From assembly GCA_013397935.1 (NCBI GenBank), contig VZRN01000753.1:1354069-1418068 (forward strand): 64,000 nucleotides of DNA. Direction: 5' to 3'. The stretch's first letter is position 1. Every line of letters starts with the position of its first letter. The position numbers and the translations under genes are program-made. Positions 48,966-61,610 of this stretch are shown here, piece after piece. Below the pieces are notes generated by a model, which saw only the letters and a program-made list of their open reading frames with translations, searched no databases and was not told where the DNA came from. The DNA is from Dasyornis broadbenti. Its lineage: Eukaryota > Chordata > Aves > Passeriformes > Dasyornithidae.

Positions 48966-50743
48966 TTCACAATTAGATGTTCCTGGCAGTGCAGATGCTT
49001 CACAGCTCTTGGAATTTTTTTTTCGTTCACACTTCTGGGCACTCTATAGAGAAATCTTGCATAACAGAGACTCTGGAGGCACAAGTCAGAAGTAAATCTT
49101 GATGTCAGAGTGTCTCCAAGCCTTTCCTACAAACCTGATACTTCTGCTGACAGATCTTTTGCTCATGCCCAGTTTTACATTCACTTAACCTGTTTTTTTC
49201 CATCTACTGGGAGTATTGGTCTCTTGATGAAGAAAAAAAAGAGGGTTAATGTGTGATGAAATAATGAGGGTTCTGGGGAAGCAGCCCTGAGTCAGAGGGC
49301 TGTGGGAGTGTTACTCATGCACAGCCTGACTTCTGTCCGTGCTCTTCCTTGCTTGGGATCAAGCTGGACATGAGCCAGCGTATCTGCACTGCAATCGATG
49401 GAGGTTCACCTGCTCCTGCTAGACTTGGGTTTGCCCCAGTGTTTACATGGCTGGTAAGGATCCAGTTGCCTTTTTTTCTTCACTTGAGCTTTGATGAATC
49501 ACAGTCAGGAGAAATATTAATCTGAAGTGTGTACACTGAACCTTTGATCGCCTTGAGCCAATGAGAAGCTGTGATTAATTTTAATCTTTTAAATGCTCAA
49601 ATGCAAATCCAGAAATCTGAATTAATATATTTTGCTGGCATCGGTAGAGGATTGTGAAACAGGAAATTAAGAGCACAATAACTTAAACAAAAGCTTATGA
49701 AGAAATAATGGCAGGGGTATGGGTAATGAGTCAGAGCAAAGGCTGGGCTGTTCAGAGAAGCCCAGAAGAGTGGGCTACCAGTTTAGTGGGATTTGGAGAC
49801 CTACTGCCTCTTAAGTTTCTGGAAAATTCCAGCCTAAAGCAGTTGCCAACATTTGATTGCAACTTTATATCTTCATAGTAAAAATTCTTAATAAAATTAG
49901 CTTTCCTCTGACCTAGTGCTGAGTCCCAGCAAGGCCCTTTGCCTTGTGGGTATTCCTGGAGTCTGCAGCAAGGGCTAATTTGTGTTGCATGGGAGGAGTG
50001 GAGATGGTCTCTGTCATCACACCAGGAGATGCTGCAGTTTAATTGCTTCTTGTTACTGATATTGGGCAGCAGCCTCACAAAACGCAAGATATAAAATGTA
50101 TCTGGTGGTTTTAATCCTGGAAACTTGTCTTATGCATTGTCAATTGATCTCTAGTGTCATTCATCATATTAAAAAATGACATAAGTATTATTTATACATG
50201 ATGGTTACCCTACGAAACTACTTACAAAGATTTTACAGGTGATAGATATTTCCATGAGGAGCAGGCGTCACGAGTGACTACAGTCATATGAGCAATAAAT
50301 AACAAGTCATAAAAGACTAATGCCGTAACAACAGATTAATCATCATTAGCCTTCTCTGGAATAGTTATAATTGGAATTAGTTCATTAATTTTCTGCCTAC
50401 AAGCACCAACAGGTTAACCAGCCACTTCTATTACTGAGCTACACCTCTGGAGGCCTGATCCTGATGCTGTTTGCAATCCCATGGAAGTGGGAATGACGCT
50501 GCTCCGAACTCCATGAGCTGGTGGTCCTGATGCTCTGTGCTGGGCTCCTCCATGGCTGCCACAGGCAGAGGATGTCATCACACTAACAGTCCTAAAAATA
50601 CCCAAAACATTGACTAGACTGTGTGCTAGTCAGGTCCAGGGGGAATGAGTTTGGGAGTCTGTAATGTCTCTGTTTCTCATGCTGCCAGTCTCCGCCGTCT
50701 GTAGGAGTCTGGGATTATGTCTGAGCCTGCGGAGCTGAGGAAC

Positions 50744-50746
50744 TGT

Positions 50747-50780
<34 letters not shown>
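50744..50780. repeat. (TG)n microsatellite
   Basis: About 18 TG units with one GA interruption. Confidence 0.95.
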
Positions 50781-53700
50781 GCCACTGCCGGAAATTCAGC
50801 ATCTGGAATCCATTGTGCCACAGTCATCCTGAGCAGAGCTGGAAGCCAAAAGACTTTCAGACTGCATGGGCGCATTTTTTTCCTCCGTGCTTGTGGGATT
50901 TTTAAAGTGCGGAGAAAAACTCAAAAGTAATCTGAATCCCAGGATCTCTAATCCTCACAAGTTGACTTCACATTCTTTGGTTTTAAGGGTCAAATTGTGA
51001 CTCTTTCACAGGAGCCAGAGAAATCTCCATCCTCCTTCCCTTTCAAGCAGCACCCACCATTCCCAGGCACACCGTGCCCACAAAAGCCAGCCTGGGAGAG
51101 CACTGGCCATAGCTCCTCACTTCGTGGTGAGGATGTGCAGCTTCGTTTCACCTCTTTACACCACTAATGTGGTGGTTAACAAACCACAGAGGAGGAGGAA
51201 ATCGACCCCTCCAGAATCCCATGTCTACCTCTGTGCTAGGCATCATCCCTGTGCTGTTTGCCTCCTCGTTCCCTTGTCTGAATGCACACCAGAAGGAAGG
51301 ATGGAGGGCAGAGGGAGGAAGATGATAGCAAGGGTGGACGGTGGGCTGCATTGTGCAGATCCTCATGAAGGGCCCTAGGGACCCTCAGTTCATCCCAGGG
51401 ACCATGACAGCCCTCCTCTGGCCCCAGAATGCCTGCAGCACACAAGGATTTTTACCCCTTTGGAATTGCTGAGCTCAGTTTTGCTCTGTTTTAGAGAGAA
51501 GTTTCTCTCTGAGGTTTTCAGAGGCTGGAACTTGACACCTCTGTGCTGCAGGAGGCAGGAGCCAGAGCCTGGATTCAGCATCCATGCCCAGAGGCTGGAG
51601 CATACAAAGGACACTGGGAGAGGAGCTGGAGCATCTCCGGCTGTGGGTCAGTCTGTGATACCTGCAGGGCTAAAGAACAGCTGCCACCTCTGTAGCACAT
51701 GTTGCAGGGGTTTGCAGTGGTAGAAATCTGGGAATAAATAATTCACCCTTTGGCCCCCTCTTGGGGAATGCCACAATTTGTGGTGCAGTTTGTTGGATTC
51801 TTTGCCTGTTGGAGGCTGTTCCAGAACCACACTGCTCAGGTGGTGCCTGATTCTGAGCCTGGACTCGTCTGTGGTCACTCAACCTCGTCTGTTCCGCTGC
51901 CAAAATTGCTCTTAAACAGCTCTTCTCTCTTGCAGACGTTATCTTTCCAAGTATTTATAGAAAGCAATCAATGTCCATTCTCACTTGTGTAGACTGAGGA
52001 GGTCACTTCTCAAAATCTGTCTTTGAGGAACTCCCCAAGTGACGTGGGCAGTCAATAGTTCCCTTTTCTGCTGCTGGTTTGGTATTTCCCTTTTCCATGC
52101 AAAATCATTTTTTTTCTGTTTAGCTGGGGAAATTATTTTATCAACAGTTCCTTATTAATACCCTTTTCCCCCAGTTTCTTTGATTTTCCTGGTGATACCT
52201 TACCAAAGCCTTTACTGAAATCTTGGTTAGATCTATCACATTCCTGTTCTTTAGGAAATGAGATATCAAGGAAAGATTCTGAGAGTGTAACTGGTATTAC
52301 CTTTGATAACTTGCAATAGAGGTTCATCCTGTTTTTCTACATCTGAATGTGGAATGCGACTTCAGGCACATTCAGGTGCTATAATTGTTATTCCACGTAG
52401 GGAATCCAGTGATTAAAGGTAGAGATTTGAAGGAGATAGATGTGGGCATCTTTCAGAAGATAGATAAAGCATCAGGAAATGAGATTTGAAGCAAAATGAA
52501 AATGCTTTGGTTGTTAAATTTAAAAAAATCCTCCATTCTGTTGGGTTCTAAGAAAAAAAAAAAAAATCTGTGTTTCTTCTTTTAGATTTTCTTTTGATGC
52601 ATGACACATGTCAAGACATGTGAGTCTTGACAGGGTGTATGAAACTGTATATCAGATGAAGCAGACCCTCCCCTAAAATCCATTATTTCTACCTCTCTCA
52701 CACTTTCTGGTCACATTTCCTTTCCCTCTCTCATGAACTGCCAAGCTGGGGGGTTTGGTGCCAGCTGGTGGAGAGCAAGGAGGATTGCTGCAATGGAAAA
52801 CTTGAATGCTCTTACTTCACAACAGTAAAATAAGCAGCAGGAGCCTATGTCTGATGAGCCTCTGGGGGTGGAAGGGATGTGATCTGCCCATCACTGATCA
52901 GAGCTGCCTTGTGCCAAAGAGATGGGAGAGATTCCGATTCAAAACCCCAGGAACCACGTTGGGTTCAATGTGGGCCTTGGAGAGCTCAGCCCAGTTTTGC
53001 CAGCCTGATGTAAGTGACATGGGAATGTCTTCTGTGTCTCTTGCATTCTGCTCTCCGTGCTGGTCACTGTGCACATCCTCTAAAGCAAATCGCTTGCTGT
53101 GAAACGTGACAGCCGCACACAGCCCAAACAGCTCTTTCTCTGCAGGTACAAACCAAGCTTTGCTCCTGTGTCCTCCTGGTAACATTCTAAGTGCCATAAG
53201 AAACCAAATGTGTTCTATTTACAATCCTGTACTTTATTGCCTTAAAACCCCGCAGCTGAAGGAGTAAGAGCCCCCCACGCCCTGCCCTCGATACCCCAAA
53301 GTGACTTAGTGATTCAAATATTCCTCCTATCAGCTCCCTTGATCCTGCCATAGAATTTATGCCAAACTCCAGCCAGCAAGTGATCACTGAGGGAGGCTTG
53401 AACTGAGAAAACAAATAAACCCTGATGCATTCTGAAGCGATGCAGATTTTCACTGCGTATGAGCCTTGACAACATACATTATGTCTACATTCAGCAACAA
53501 ATCTGTTATCTCCTGGCCTCAAAAATATGCCACAGATGCAAGTTACAGAAAAGCAGCTGCTACCAAAAGGGGATGTGGAAGTAGTTACCATCAAAAAAAT
53601 CCACAAACCTAAACAAATGTGAACTACTATAATGTCTCACTGCTTACCACAACAGAGAAAGCAAGTCTGGTTTAGAGGGGAAATGATGCAAAGCACCAAC

Positions 53701-55374
53701 CTCCAAATCAGAAACATCCCAGCAAGACCTCCCATAGCAACAAAAGAACCAAAAATAACAGAGAGAAAACAGGACTGGGCAGCCAGCATTACCTGGGCTG
53801 CATAATCAATTTAGAATCCTTCACTGTTATGCTGAAAACATTTACTGATTAAACCGTCTCCACCCAGGCGCTGTCAGGAGTGGCACTGCAGTTGTGGTGC
53901 CTCCAGCATCACTGCTGTGCTTACCACAGGCTGATTACATCACACTGATGAGGTCTCCTAGGTATGGTCTTCAGTGAACAGCACCAATTACTAAAACCCC
54001 AAATTCTAATCAACCATGTATTTATGGTTTAGGAGAAGGAGCTAGATCTGAAACCGAAAAGCTGTGGATTTTAATATTGCCTGCTGCAGGGTCAGGCAGG
54101 GGTTGTTGTGTTACATGAAGTGCCATGGGAATACGGGACTAGAAATGAAGTGGGCCCTCAAGCACACAGAAATTGGCCATTTCTCAATTACGGGATTACT
54201 CTTTGAGCAGTTTCAATGGACATGGTCAGCTCTTGGCCATGAAGTCATGCTGATGGAAAACAAATGCAGTGAATGAGCTCTTTAACTCTGCCTGGTAAAT
54301 GATAGATCTTCAAAGTGGGATAAGAACTGGGCTGTACAGAATTCATTAAGAATCAACATACAACAGATGGTGTATTCTGAGTCTTGGGTCTTAAAATCTT
54401 AAAATGTAGCCGGCTACTTGTACTCTTGGCTTTTATATTTTCTTTAATTACTTCCACCCTTGTCTCTCAACAGACATTTCTGTTACAATCTACTACAGGG
54501 GCTTCCCAGCTCCATTCCTGGTGTGGCAGTAGGGTCTCAGATTATATTTGGGTATTGGAATTTCAGGGTTGAAACTATTCACTAATTATTATTTTGGCCT
54601 CTGTAGTGGCATATTAGGCTCCAACATCTTGGCTTCCTCCACTTCAGAAATCAGAGAGTGGCTATCTCCCAGCCATGCAATGGTTATGTGCTGAGGAGCT
54701 TTCTGCCCAAGTCTTTGTGGCCACATGAAGTTTACAAAGTGTAGAAAAGTAAAATTCCATTTAGCATTTTCTCCTGCCTGTCTACCACACTGTGACTCTG
54801 TAATGGGTGAGCTCTTTGCCATATAAAAAGAAGAACTTGTGAAAATTCAGAGGAAAAGCTCCCCAATTCCCTAAAGAACCAAAAATGTGAACAACATATT
54901 CTAAAAGTTCATCCTCAGCAGCCAAACTCTGATCCAACACAGATGTAGTTGAATATTGTAGATGGAGAAGATTATCATTTTATATATTGTTTCTCTTGCT
55001 TTATCATTCTCTACATTTTTATGGGCTGGCCACATCTTGCTTCACGTACGAACGTAAACAAGTATGTGAATGAACACTGTTGTGCAAAGTCTTTTTCTGA
55101 TCCCAGCACTGGGAAGTTTCCATCCCAGGGTTAGCTGCAGAGCACACTAACCCGCACGCTTTTGATTCCTGCGTATTAAACTATTTCCTGATAATAAAAG
55201 TATGCAACCCCAGCTTATCGCTCTCCATTTAACAAAGGAAATCAGTGTTTATTTTGCATGTCTGAAAAGTACAAACTCAATTAAAGGGAATGACCGATGA
55301 AATGCTGGTTCAGGAGCGTGTACACACATCTAATCACACGTGTGGGACAAACTCCCCCAGAAGACTGATTGTGC

Positions 55375-55430
55375 TGCCCATTGAAAATGATTTCAAGATC
55401 CATTAAATTCAACAGGAGCAAGAGCTGACC
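55375..55430. repeat. Ancient amniote interspersed-repeat trace (CCATTGAA...TTCAACAGGAGCA)
   Basis: The segment has GCCCATTGAAAATGATTTCA then AGATCCATTAAATTCAACAG then GAGCAAGAGC. It matches the CCATTGAAGTCAATGG...TTCAACAGGAGCAGGATC arms of an old amniote repeat that has degraded in birds. Family identity and limits are uncertain. Confidence 0.4.
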
Positions 55431-57950
55431 AAATCTCCAAGTGCTCCAAGGTTTCTCCAGGCTTCAGGTTGGCAAGAAAATTCCAGCATCTGCAGGATCC
55501 CGACTTCTGCTGTGCACACAGAAATGCTCTGTCCAGAAGAGCCCACATCTACAATGACCCCCTGCTGCAAAGGGCAGCTGGCTGGATCCGGGTACCCAGC
55601 AGAGCAGACAAAGAATTCTTCCATCCCTTCGGTATTAATTTTACTGTCCTTGGGCAATGTACAAGCGTGGGCAAAGGTCACAACTGAAAATGGCCAGTTC
55701 TTTGTAACGCTGAAGGGTGAGAGCAATTTGATTGTGTATTTCCCATGCAGAAATATACAAAACTCCCCTAATGTCAGCTATTTAAAATATTACTGACAAA
55801 TTTTAACCAGGCCTCACTCTAGCAGCTCTGCATCTGATTTTTAACACATGACAAATAGAAGTCTTTTTGCTGGGACAGCCTGTGTCTTCAACATCATCAT
55901 TGGTAAAGCTAAAGTCATGACAGAATTTTTCAGTTGTGTCATTTTCAGTGTGGTTTAGGCACAGCCACTTTCAGATGAAAAAGACATTACATAGGAAAAA
56001 AACCACTGGCTGTTGTAACCATGAGAGTGACCTGTTCACTTTCCTACTACAGATGACTTGCGTAATTCGATGGTCAAGCCTATCGAAACTACACTACATA
56101 CTCTGTTTTTCAATTTCATGGACAGTGATGTAACTCCAAAACAAGCAATGATTAATGAAATAGCATTCGTCCCACCCAAAGCAAGAAATGTCACACTTCT
56201 CCAAGCTTTGGAATTAGGCTGAAAAAGTCTAATAAAATGTGTCTAGAAGGGTTTCAGCAGCACTATTTCTGTCCCAGACATGGCAGCTGGTCTTCTCTAG
56301 CACAGAAAATTCCATGTGATATGGTAGGGATGCTCTAGGTACATCTGGAGAATGATTCAAGCGGTTACAATTGGATAAATGGTTCCTTGCTCAATATCCT
56401 CAGTGATTATATCTGCTAGCTTTTGTGTTTTCTTTAAAAACCAACAGAATTGGGTTATCTCATGTAAGGCCACAGCTGAAAAGGAAGTATCAGAAGAGAA
56501 AATATATGAATTTGGAAATTTCTCATTTTGTGGAAAGGTGACTCTGTCATGTCTCATGCATCAAAGGCTTCCTCATGCCTGACTGCTGTGGGAGGGGTGC
56601 ATGAACTCCGCACCAGGAATTCACATGGAAACCTCAAAATTTCAGCTAGACTTGTTCACTGCTCAGCTTCATCATCTCTCATCCTCATTAAAGTAAAAAT
56701 ATCATATAAACCAGGAAATCGCTCAGTAAATCTTCCTCTACATTAACTCACACTGATGGAGTGAGAGATGGAAAAGAAAAGGCTAAAGAAAGGCACACCA
56801 AATGCAGAGGCAAAGTTGCCCTGTGAAATGTGTCTGCTTCCAGGGTCACGCAAATCAACAGCAGATGTTTGAGATAACCTCTTGTGGCTGTAACTTGACA
56901 TGTCAAAGAGCAGTTCTGCCCTACAGACCTTCACTTCTTCCCCCCTTAGGAGGGTAACAAGAGATCTTTCTGTCATCCAGTGGAATTTCTCTTCTACCAC
57001 GATGCTAACACTGGTAATTCGATACATTTCAGCCTCTGAAACTGATATATATCAAGGGGCTGCAGAGGTAGGAATCCCTCCAAGCCCTGATTCTATTTTG
57101 GGGATTTATTAGGACACTTCAGTGGGGCAAAAAACGGTGCTGAAATGTTCACACCAACCCACATTCCCTGGGGTCTGCAGCAAGTGGTCTCCTGTGGATG
57201 GGCCGGTGTTGAGCAGATATTGGGAGTCGGGGTGAATGGGGTTCACATGCACAAGACTGATCTCCCTGTTGCTGTCCTGGCTCTTCTTGCAGGTAATAGA
57301 ACATAGAATGGTTTGCTTAGGAGGTAGTTGGGCTCTAATCCCTCACAGCAGAGCAAATGTGACGTGAAAGCAGCTGGCAGAAAAGCTTTGCGAAAGCTTA
57401 GTCACTCAGCAAGTTACTGGGATGAATACCTTTGTCACCAAAAAGTGGCAATTAATTCTTCACCCACAGGATCTCTGTCCTCTCCTCCTCCAAGCAGTAA
57501 AGTTTATGTTCTGGTATTCCTGCAGAGTGCATTGTAGGGATAGGCCAGAAACAAGAGTGGTACCTTAGATTTGATTAACCCTCATGTAATTAAGGCATGG
57601 GAAAAATAAAGCCCAAGTAGAGGTGAAACTGAAGAGGAATTTCTTCAAAACCTTCGTTTTTCTAGAAACAGTTTACTGTTTTCACTCAGCTGCAAGGGGT
57701 GGTGGGCTGGCATGCAGGAATGTTCCCTTGCTGAGATCACCACTGAAAGGAACCCAATCAAATCAATTCAACTGAACTGCAGCAATAACCTGGGCACACC
57801 AAAGATCCAAACTGAGTGTTGAGGTCTGTTCTCAATGAATCCTTATTATATCACATTGCTGCACTATAGACACAGGATAAAGCTTCCCTCACCCTCCATC
57901 ATCACCTCTTTAACACCACTACACACATAGGAATCTAAAAGACCTTGATG

Positions 57951-57961
57951 CCCCCCCCCCC
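57951..57961. repeat. C11 homopolymer
   Basis: Eleven C in a row. It is prone to length error in sequencing. Confidence 0.9.
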
Positions 57962-60900
57962 AATAATTTTAATCAGTTTTTTCCTTCAGAGTTTGAGTTT
58001 CCCAGTTATTCTCCTCTGCATAATGAAAAGTACTGTAGTAAAGAAGAAAATGCTCCTGCTTATAATGAAAACCACATTATGGCAGAGCCCTGGGGACTGG
58101 CTGGGGGAGGTGGAGGCAAGGGGCTCCCTGGCTCTGCTCAAAAGTATGATCCAATAAGTCATTTCCAGGGTAAACACATAAATCTGTCCATCTTGAACAG
58201 AATCCAAACAATCAGAAGTATTCCCCTTGCCTTATTCAAAACATCTCTGCTGCTACTGAGGAAATAAAAGGAGTGGATGAAAACAAACACCCTTTGGTGG
58301 AAGCTGAAAAAGAAAACATTCAGTGAAAATGTTCAGATGGCCACTGAGTAACTTTGCTCAGAGGTAAAGTTCTGGTTGCTGCTGATGTTCCCTGCCTCAC
58401 TGGTGGTGTCATGCATGCCCTGATGTTCAGAATGTTAGGATGAGATGTTAGGATGGATGTCCCAGAGAAAAGAAATAATGGGATGGGAAAGAAAAAAAAA
58501 ATCAACAATTTTTCCCCTGCAGCAAATTTGGTTTAGCTAATGTGCAAGTCTGGATTTGTACAGAAAACAGAACCTACAACTGCAGCCTGTTTTCATCAGT
58601 GTACCCCGCTGGGGAAGTGTAAGATTGGCTCAGTTGAACAGTAAAGATCAAGGAGAAAATTCTTTTTATGAGGGTCAAAACTGCTTGTAATCTGCAGTGT
58701 CAAATTAAAAACCCAAATCTGATAGACTTTGCACTGCAAATGAAAGCTATTGAGCTGTCATAATGCAAGCTCTCCCACGCCAAAAATCTAGCTCTGTGTG
58801 TGATGGCATTGAAGATGTCACAATCTGCTACAATTAGCGTCAGGTATGGCTCACCCTGCTGTAAACCTGTGTCTCTCTGAGGAGCTTTTCAGACCTTGTG
58901 CTATTGTTTGCTGTCTTGTTTAAAGCATTGTCCTCATTTTTACCTTAAACAACTTTTTCTGCAAAGGTAGTGATGTTCTTAGAGAGCTGGAGTCACAGGT
59001 GTTACACAGGCGTTTTCATCTGGGTAGTGATTCCAACGGAACATTTAAAAATGTTGGTTCTTGAAATCACCTCTCTAGCTATTTTCTAGAATTCATTTCT
59101 GCTGCAGAATCCTAAAACTGCCCATAGTTTCTTACTGAGGTGATACAAACAGTTCTAAGTCTTCTACTTTAGGTTTTCATTAGGAACACTGGGAACAAAA
59201 CACAATGTTCAGCTTTAGCTGTTTCCCAAATTCTGCTCTTCAGTTATTTTCCTTGGAAGCCCTGTCTTTAACCTCTGCTGTTAGTTTAGCCCAGCTACAC
59301 TTGGAGTTTGTTTGTTTAGACAGGTTTACAAGCCAGTAAAGGGAGAATTTGGAAGGTGAGCGAGGTTCCCTGAATAACGTAGATAGCACAAAGGCAATTG
59401 AATCATGGCCAATTGTGAGGAAGATGTCTCCAGTCAGTTCATCCTCCCTATGTAATCAGCTGGATTCTGCCCAGAGCATCTACAGGCAATTCAGCAACAC
59501 AACTACAGGTCATTTCCCAGCAAACACACACAGGAGACTGAATATCTCTGTGGGTCTTTTACAGCTCTTTGGTAGCTGCATGGTTTTATTTCCATCTGGC
59601 CAATTCTACTCATCAGTCCAAATCTACCAATTTTAACGTAAATTGGTTAGCTAGAAGATGATTTGGACTTACTTTAGGTTATATTTTCCCTGCCTCTTGC
59701 TCAGTGGACGCCACTCTTGGGCTTATATTTCTTGCAGGAAGTTAAGAAATGTGATTCCCCACAGCGCAAGATCTGATGCTACAACATCAACGGGGTCATT
59801 TCTTTCTTGGTACAGCCCCTTCCCGCATTAGCTCAGATGGATGCGTCACTAGGACGCACATGATCCCATCACTTGACTGTTTCTACACACAAGGCAGACA
59901 GCAGAGTGAGTAGTAAGGAAGGAATTAAAATTTTTATGTCACTCCCTTCACTGGAGACAACGTTTAGAGACATTATTGGCATAGTCATGTGGAGTGTTTT
60001 CCAGACTAGATTTCACCGAAAAGCTTCAAAACAGTTTAAGGACATAACTTTAATATTTAGATGGTTTTGCATGGAACAGATTAATTCTGCCTTGCATTAG
60101 AGCTGAAGCAACTCCTAGGAAGAGTAGAATAAAGCCCAACACATTTTGTTCAGATGGATTCTCCTTATCTGAACTCACGTGGGTCCTGCAGAGGGTGCCA
60201 GGGAAATGGTCACTGGTGGGGGCCAGAAAGCTGAACCTGTTCTCCTACATCGAGAAGGAAAGAGACAGAGCACCCACACGAGGACAAGCTGGAGGGCAGC
60301 TGGGGCACTCTTCAACTAGGATCTGCCAAAGCCCATTTGACCCTTGAACCATCTTCCCCTGGTCTAAATGGTGCTTTAGAGCTAAAGGAAAAGGCCACAA
60401 GCTTAGTTCTAGGGTTCACCTTGGAGACACCCCTAAGTAGAAAGTAGACTCGATAGGTATTTCGTGTCCCTTAAGGTGTACTTAGTGCTTCACAGCACTT
60501 TGTGAAGGTCAGGAAATCAGCTGCTCAGAGCCTGTTCTGAAGAGTCTGCAGACTGGGAGCTCCAACATCTGGGCTAGTGGGATTGTGCTTCAAAGGAGAG
60601 TTGTGAGGAGTGGGGGGGTCTCTTGTAAAATTGGGCTCCTACTCCACATCCATTGGCATTTATTGTCTTGGTGAAAATTGCTGTTATATTTCTACGAGAA
60701 TGACTGCTGGAACTCTGCATGCAGCTGCTAACAGTGGGGTGCTGGGGGATATAATGCATGTGCTAAGACATTTTCTTGGAAGCTGTTTAGATATCCAAAT
60801 ACAGTCCGCAGAGGGAAGTGATTTCCCCTGAGGATACCTTCATTTTGATGGCTTGCTCTCCCAAAGGCGTTCTTCTGATGCCTCACTCTGAGGAAGGAAG

Positions 60901-61509
60901 CAGAAAGACCGGTTGCAAACAGTGAGGGTGCTGCTTTACCACAAAAGACCTGCCAAAATGTCTGTGGGTTTAGTTTCATTTTGAGCAGGATCAAAACTCA
61001 GCTTCTTTCTTTTCCTGAATCACAAAACATGGAAAGCAGAGGAAGCACAAATACTGGAAATAAACATTTTCATAAACTCAGAGGCTGAATTTTCCTGATA
61101 GTGTTATTACTCTAAAAATTGTGCCCAAATAAAACACAGTCTACTGGCAAACAATACATCAATCTAAAAAGGAAAATGCACATCACAGGACAGTAGGAAC
61201 AAGTAAAGAAGAGATGGGTACTGGAATTGCTCCTTTGCTTTTGCTGGCTGCAACAAAAGCATTCAGTCTCCTCTTGGATGTGTTTTCTCAAGCTTGGAAT
61301 AACACATCAGCAAGAATTGCAAGGTAAGAAGAGTCTTCAAAAGCCACATTTGTGGAGGGCAGGTCCTACCTGACTAGGTCATCTGAGAGAGTGCTTGTAT
61401 GGAAAAATGAAATATTTCATTACCGTTGTTTTTAAGTGTGATCTGAGAGGTGAGAGATGGACACTTGTGATTGGGACAGACACCACAGATGCTCCATCAT
61501 CAGCGTCAC

Positions 61510-61610
61510 ACACCTCTGGCTCTGGCTTTCTTTGTGACCTTTGATAAATCCTTTATCCCATGAGAAGGAATAGTAATATCTATTTACCACTATATTTATC
61601 TCCTAAGCAG
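61510..61610 (+). mobile_element. MIR-like SINE fragment
   Basis: GCTCTGGCTTTCTTTGTGAC then CTTTGATAAATCCTTTATCC and then GGAATAGTAATATCTATTTA follow the MIR order GTGACCTTGGGCAAGTCACTTAACC...GGGATAATAATAGTACCTAC. The copy is diverged and in plus orientation. Confidence 0.5.

Larger units (their letters stand above)
47199..55000. other. Intergenic DNA upstream of CNOT6, part 3
   Basis: I find no gene. It holds the 27-N gap with flanking duplicated sequence, a MIR-like SINE (48,870-48,965), a TCF-like CCTTTGATC motif at about 49,541, an AT-rich motif-dense island (50,130-50,400) and a (GT)n microsatellite (50,744-50,780). Confidence 0.65.

Noticed and set aside
53187..53606. 139-codon minus-strand frame
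   Set aside because: No recognisable domain, signal or homologue. The length is within chance expectation for 64 kb on six frames.
57297..57313. CATAGAATGGTTT, similar to the terminal repeats of CR1
   Set aside because: It is too short to call and no CR1 body follows.
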